Program-made: the position numbers and the translations under genes | Notes under the pieces: model-generated | What the model was told of the DNA's origin: nothing | Database searches by the model: none | Seen by the model: only the letters and a program-made list of their open reading frames with translations | Shown here: positions 4,782 through 8,837 of the stretch, one piece after another | Layout of the letters: the number at the start of each line of letters is the position of its first letter | Position numbering within the stretch: position 1 is the first letter of the stretch | Assembly: GCA_040376605.1 (NCBI GenBank) | Contig: JBEIQI010000121.1 | Location: forward strand, 1 to 8,837 | Source of the DNA: JANWKQ01 sp040376605 | GTDB lineage: Bacteria > Bacteroidota > Bacteroidia > CAIKAF01 | Length of the DNA stretch: 8,837 nt | Reading direction: 5' to 3'

Positions 4782-7628
4782 TTAATTACCCACCCTAAGT
4801 TTATAGGGAGGATTTATTTCTAAATGTCCCCCGCAGCGAACTTCCATATTCTTAACAGTACCATCGGCCGTTGATATGAGTGGCGAAAAACCGCTGCCAG
4901 AGCGAGTATCCGGGATAATAACATGATCCGTAAAATCAGGCACAGAGCCCTGACTCCAATTACCCGCATTATGCCAGTTATTGTTTCCACCGTTACCCGT
5001 CCAAACATTAAAGGTACCGTTATACTTGGCTTGGGCTAATATTGCCTGATCCCTGATATCATCCAAAGAAGTACCTATCAGTAAAGCCATATGCAAAATT
5101 GCACAACCATCAAATGCCATTGAATCAAACTGAACACCTAAATATTGCGAAACATCCGTTATACCCGAAATATTTGAAGGAATGGTTGGATTCATAAAAT
5201 TAAATTTTTCAGCAGCGCTGAAACCATTATAAACATTTTGTAACCCACCCGAACCATCACTGTTATTGGCATAATATTTTACCTGTGAACTGTTGCTAAG
5301 TATTTTAACCCCGACAAAAAAACGAGGCAGTACATGCTGACTAATCGCTGTTTGTGACGAAGTATCATAAAAAGCTCTATTTGCACCAGTATTCCATATT
5401 AAAGAATCAGGTAAATCAAAATCAGAAAATAATCCGGCATACCAATCTCCTAAGGCCATACCAGTATTATTTTGAAACTGATATTCCACAATTAAAAACT
5501 GATCGTTAATAGAGTCTTGCCATCCAAATAATTTTTGTTTGATATCCAAGCCTACTGCATTTACCCCTGCACCTCCATCGTTATATTGAGAAGTTACTTC
5601 CAAATCAGCAACCATGGAAGCGTGATTTATCACCATGCTTTGAGTAGCTACAAAGTCGGCATCATTTGGGAAATTACAACATGGCCCAATGGGTGGAGCA
5701 CTCAATGTTTGATCACTCACCGCAGCACTTCCTTTGGAAACAAAAAGTCCCATAGGATTCCAATAAATTCCCAATAAATTATTTTCAAAACCAGCCATTC
5801 GATAGCCCAGCCCTCTTAAAGTGCGACTATCTGAAAATCCAATCCTTCCAGTAGTGGTTACGGATGTTTGCAGTTGATTTATATCTACATGGTAATAATC
5901 TCTATTAACAACAAAAGAAAAATACTGTGTATTTAAAGTGTCTACCCCATCATAATAAACCACTTTCATCAGAACATTTTGATTTAATGGACAACCTGGC
6001 AGAATAACAAATTGAAATGGTTGTGAAGTTATATTCACAAATTCCATAGTATTTACCGATCCTATATTAATGTTAGAATCTAGCCAATTTACATATGGAG
6101 AATTATCGGTAATAATGGCAATAAGTGATGCAGAAGAAGTATCAAGAATATTGAGCATATTACCATCCAATTCAACTGTATCACCTATCATAATGACATC
6201 ATCATTATGATCTGTAAATATTCTATTATTAAAATATAAATAAGGTTTCCAAGGATTGGTTAAAGCACGGTACATATCTAATCTACCTGAACCTTGCTTG
6301 TTTAAATAAGGAGCATTCCCAGGAATGGTATCAATCCTGAAAGCGGATTGACGCATGATCGCTCCTATTTGTATAGGTAAAAAACCATTATAATAGGATT
6401 GAATTAATCCTGCAGCACCGCAGGTTAAAGCTGATGCATCGCTGGTACCATTACCGTTGGTATAACCGGTAGCATAAGGTTCAAAAAGTACCTGACCCGG
6501 AGCAACCAAATCTACCTGCTCATAAAAAGAAGAGTTTCCACTTTTTACATCCGTTGAAAGTGTTCCTCCAATAGCGATAACTTCTTCATAGGACGCTGGA
6601 TAAAAAGGTACGGTGTTATTAGAATTACCTGCCGCTGCAAATATTTGAGAATTTTGATTGACACTTACATAATTAACTACATCTTGCTCATAGGGGCCCG
6701 GAGTAGTATTCCCCCAAGATGCATTGATTACCTGAGCACCATGATCTGCTGCATACACCAATCCCTCATAACCAGCTACCCAACCAAAGGCAGTACTTAC
6801 CATTTTTACCGGCATATATCTACATGTATAACCTGCACCTGCCACTCCCTGATTATCATTGGTTCCGGATGCGGCAATACCACACATGGCAGTTCCATGA
6901 GCACTGTTATGTAAGCCTATATATTGCGGATTGTTGTCATTATCACCAATATCCCACCCGGTATAATTATCAATAAAACCGTCATTATCGTTATCTATTA
7001 AATCAATGGGATCCGTATTGCTATAAAAAACATTATCACTTAAATCCTGATGTCCGAAATTTGTACCACCATCAACAATTCCAATAATTACATTGGTATC
7101 ACCGGTATCAAGGTCCCAGGCATCCATTGCCCTGATCTTATTTAAGTACCATTGCAATCCCAAAGAATCATCGTTTGGGGTTAACATCGGCTGAACAATC
7201 ATCCGGGGTTGGGCATATTCAACAATATCTAATGAGTTGAGTTCAGTAATAAACTTACGAATATCCAAATTCCCGGCATAAGTAATATTGTAAACCAAGG
7301 TTAGATCAGATAGTTTTCTTCCGAACTGATCGAATTGAACAGCAGGAACATCATGATGGGGATAAAGTTGCTTGATCTCAGTAACCTTGGCATAATTAAA
7401 GATCTGTTTAACCTCCCTGATATTAATATCATTACTAGAACATAGATCCCGGCCAATAGGTTTAACTTTAAGAATTACCTGATTTTTCAAACAATCGGTT
7501 CCCGGAGTGATATCTCCATAATCATAATATGTTTTATCAAAATTATCCGGAAAACAATAGGTAGGTCGTTGCGCAAATCCATTAGCACAAAAAACCAAAA
7601 GCAGTAATACTGAAAGTTGTTTTATCAA
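4782..7628 (-). CDS. Secreted S8 (subtilisin-like) serine peptidase, multidomain, no sorting domain
   Basis: The 948-residue exported protease opens with a signal peptide (about 1-20, hydrophobic LSVLLLLVF, likely cut after Ala-Gln). A propeptide-like region follows (about 45-150) with EYAQP (137-141), typical of subtilase prodomains. The catalytic triad is Asp186 (IVDGG), His244 (HGTAMCG) and Ser396 (GTSDASA), with oxyanion Asn335 (AAAGN). An Asp-rich loop with D212, D214, D216 and D220 looks like a calcium site. After about 460 come several unassigned extracellular modules, then a module at 875-948 with NWHNAGNWSQGSVPD. In related proteins that module usually precedes a type IX secretion sorting domain, but here the protein ends at LRVGN. 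The start is odd: only TTG is available, the next codon is ATA, and a promoter-like element overlaps it. The receptor gene ends 44 bases upstream. Protein degradation outside the cell or in the periplasm is inferred. Confidence 0.92.
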   Translation of the reverse strand: MIKQLSVLLLLVFCANGFAQRPTYCFPDNFDKTYYDYGDITPGTDCLKNQVILKVKPIGRDLCSSNDINIREVKQIFNYAKVTEIKQLYPHHDVPAVQFDQFGRKLSDLTLVYNITYAGNLDIRKFITELNSLDIVEYAQPRMIVQPMLTPNDDSLGLQWYLNKIRAMDAWDLDTGDTNVIIGIVDGGTNFGHQDLSDNVFYSNTDPIDLIDNDNDGFIDNYTGWDIGDNDNNPQYIGLHNSAHGTAMCGIAASGTNDNQGVAGAGYTCRYMPVKMVSTAFGWVAGYEGLVYAADHGAQVINASWGNTTPGPYEQDVVNYVSVNQNSQIFAAAGNSNNTVPFYPASYEEVIAIGGTLSTDVKSGNSSFYEQVDLVAPGQVLFEPYATGYTNGNGTSDASALTCGAAGLIQSYYNGFLPIQIGAIMRQSAFRIDTIPGNAPYLNKQGSGRLDMYRALTNPWKPYLYFNNRIFTDHNDDVIMIGDTVELDGNMLNILDTSSASLIAIITDNSPYVNWLDSNINIGSVNTMEFVNITSQPFQFVILPGCPLNQNVLMKVVYYDGVDTLNTQYFSFVVNRDYYHVDINQLQTSVTTTGRIGFSDSRTLRGLGYRMAGFENNLLGIYWNPMGLFVSKGSAAVSDQTLSAPPIGPCCNFPNDADFVATQSMVINHASMVADLEVTSQYNDGGAGVNAVGLDIKQKLFGWQDSINDQFLIVEYQFQNNTGMALGDWYAGLFSDFDLPDSLIWNTGANRAFYDTSSQTAISQHVLPRFFVGVKILSNSSQVKYYANNSDGSGGLQNVYNGFSAAEKFNFMNPTIPSNISGITDVSQYLGVQFDSMAFDGCAILHMALLIGTSLDDIRDQAILAQAKYNGTFNVWTGNGGNNNWHNAGNWSQGSVPDFTDHVIIPDTRSGSGFSPLISTADGTVKNMEVRCGGHLEINPPYKLRVGN
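6187..6211. repeat. Perfect 10-bp inverted repeat inside the S8 peptidase gene
   Basis: ATCATAATGA (6187-6196) and TCATTATGAT (6202-6211) are perfect reverse complements around a 5-base loop, CATCA. The site encodes part of the Asp-rich linker HNDDVIMI (residues 474-481) just after the catalytic domain. It may simply result from clustered Asp, Asn, His and Met codons; no T-tract follows on either strand. Confidence 0.5.
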
Positions 7629-7659
7629 AACTAGGTAATTCTTACCCTAATATACAAAA
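7626..7659 (-). promoter_or_regulatory. Candidate promoter overlapping the S8 peptidase start (TTTTG-N21-TAGTTTTG)
   Basis: On the minus strand, TTTTG (7655-7659) is followed after 21 bases by TAGTTTTG (7626-7633), a full match to the Bacteroidota pattern TTG-N17-23-TAnnTTTG. The final TTG of this element is the same TTG that would start the peptidase. A transcript from here would therefore begin just inside the coding frame. A small hairpin, GGTAA-GAA-TTACC (7634-7646), lies directly before the -7 element. Confidence 0.5.
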
Positions 7660-7672
7660 TAAATACTACAAC

Positions 7673-8837
7673 TTACCACTCGAAAGATATACCTAAATTA
7701 TAAATGATAGGTAACTGATAGATTTTCTGAAAGGTAACCCGATCTAAATAGAAAATATTTCTTCTATTATAGAGGTTACTTCCTCCGGCATTTACCTCCA
7801 ATTTGCTAATATGGTGGGTCTTTTTATTCTCGAATTTAAACGTCTTTTTAACGTTTATATCCAATCTATGATACCAAGGTAATTCGCCAGTATTTGGTCC
7901 AGCATATTCAATCCCAACGGTACCATTTCCGGTTGTATAGTCGGTATTAATACCACCTTGAAAATCTAAGAATTCATAAAATCCCTGGGTTTGGGTAAAT
8001 GGGAACCCTGATCCTAAATTCCAACGAATGCTAGCTTCCCAATCTTTGTTTTTACCCCAGGTATAACTACCTACCATATTTAAGTTATGCTGACGTGCAA
8101 AGTGAGGTGTATAGGTCATTAACTCATCTGTTCTTTCGGTTTTTAAGAAAGAATATACCAACCAAACATAAAAATTCTTATACTCAAATTTTACGGTGGC
8201 ATCCATCCCTGTAGCATATCCACTTTCAACAATTACATCGGTTACTAAATAATCTGGGGTATTCGCCGGCTGAGTACCTTCATCGTATAATTTATTTCGA
8301 TTAACATTTAACAATTGACTAAAATTCATGAAGTATCCTTCAATGTTAAAGTCAACATATTTTCCTAAATCGAACTCCATACCAAAGATACCATGCTGCG
8401 ATCCAGATAAACGACTGGTTACCTTATTACCTCTATATTGATCCGGGAGATTTTCAACTCCACTTAAGAATCCATAAAATAAATTTACCACATCACGATC
8501 TGAATTGGCCGCTACAAGATTTTGAGAATATAAACCTCCTGCCAACTTCAATCTCCACCAATCCCTTACATTATATTTTACAGATATTCTTGGCTCCGGA
8601 CTTACCTCCCCAATAGATGCATAGTAATGCAACCTGAAACTTGGTTCAAATACAAAACCCCATTTATTAATTTTTGCTCTTGCGAAGGCAGCGATTTCGG
8701 TGGTATTATTATCATTTTCAATATGGGTACTATAAGGTGTATCGTAATATAAACTGGTGAAAGTCCCTACCCCTTCCAAACCATAAGTAACTCGATTATT
8801 TCCAAAAAATTGATGAAAGTTTAGATTAAAATTAAAC
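7673..8837 (-). CDS. TonB-dependent receptor, C-terminal beta-barrel part (5' partial)
   Basis: The frame stays open to the right edge. A TTG at 8779 is not a real start: 19 further codons upstream (FNFNLNFHQFFGNNRVTYG) continue the same alternating, aromatic-rich pattern, so 387 C-terminal residues are visible. These show repeated amphipathic beta strands (for example FVFEPSFRLHYYA, NFYVWLVYSFLKTE, KDWEASIRWNLGSGFPF). The ending NLYNRRNIFYLDRVTFQKIYQLPIIYNLGISFEW fits the closing strands of Bacteroidota TonB-dependent receptors, including the terminal aromatic residue of outer-membrane proteins. The plug, TonB box and any carboxypeptidase-like N-terminal domain would lie outside the window. 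The substrate cannot be told from this part. The peptidase gene follows 44 bases later on the same strand with no strong terminator between, so the two may be co-transcribed. Confidence 0.9.
   Translation of the reverse strand, partial: FNFNLNFHQFFGNNRVTYGLEGVGTFTSLYYDTPYSTHIENDNNTTEIAAFARAKINKWGFVFEPSFRLHYYASIGEVSPEPRISVKYNVRDWWRLKLAGGLYSQNLVAANSDRDVVNLFYGFLSGVENLPDQYRGNKVTSRLSGSQHGIFGMEFDLGKYVDFNIEGYFMNFSQLLNVNRNKLYDEGTQPANTPDYLVTDVIVESGYATGMDATVKFEYKNFYVWLVYSFLKTERTDELMTYTPHFARQHNLNMVGSYTWGKNKDWEASIRWNLGSGFPFTQTQGFYEFLDFQGGINTDYTTGNGTVGIEYAGPNTGELPWYHRLDINVKKTFKFENKKTHHISKLEVNAGGSNLYNRRNIFYLDRVTFQKIYQLPIIYNLGISFEW

Noticed and set aside
6645..6914. Plus-strand open frames within the S8 peptidase (also 5535-5777)
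   Set aside because: They lie antisense to a well-supported coding gene and show no recognisable protein features.
7634..7646. Small hairpin GGTAA-GAA-TTACC between the receptor and peptidase genes as a terminator
   Set aside because: The stem is only 5 bp with a 3-base loop, and the following T run is interrupted (TAGTTTTG). It is too weak to call, although it may matter for the start-region question.
7673..8779. Receptor fragment as a complete 368-residue gene starting at TTG 8779
   Set aside because: The frame continues open to the window edge with the same beta-strand pattern, and the protein lacks a signal peptide and plug. It is the 3' part of a larger gene.

Overview
The window looks like a stretch of ordinary, AT-rich chromosome from a member of the Bacteroidota. 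Three things point there: a DUF5606-type protein with a Lys/Ala-rich tail, a TonB-dependent receptor barrel next to a large secreted subtilase with typical Bacteroidota architecture, and several upstream regions that fit the Bacteroidota promoter pattern TTG-N(about 17-23)-TAnnTTTG instead of -35/-10 boxes. I cannot name the genus. No rRNA, tRNA, CRISPR array, insertion sequence, phage gene or integration site is visible.

Layout: two plus-strand genes (1-1708) converge on five minus-strand genes (1724-8837). On the plus strand, the 3' part of a multi-pass membrane protein, of the kind found in envelope polysaccharide loci, overlaps by 4 bases a YdfG-like short-chain dehydrogenase. On the minus strand, in order of transcription from the right edge, come the C-terminal barrel of a TonB-dependent receptor (its 5' end lies outside the window), a 948-residue secreted S8 peptidase, a DUF5606-family protein ending in a good intrinsic terminator, acetyl-CoA synthetase (acs), and a 96-residue protein I do not recognise. 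No gap between genes exceeds about 130 bases.

The genes do not form one pathway. The receptor and peptidase both act at or beyond the outer membrane and may be co-transcribed. The DUF5606 gene has its own promoter candidate and terminator, which separates it from acs, a central-metabolism gene that activates acetate. The dehydrogenase is probably translationally coupled to the membrane protein, although no shared function is obvious.

I found no convincing new multi-gene system. The most notable point is the S8 peptidase. Its active site is intact, but it has no ATG start, a promoter-like element overlaps its only plausible start codon, and it stops without the C-terminal sorting domain usually found on such proteins. 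Other points of interest are promoter candidates that would give very short or leaderless transcripts, an ambiguous acs start, and the orphan 96-residue gene.
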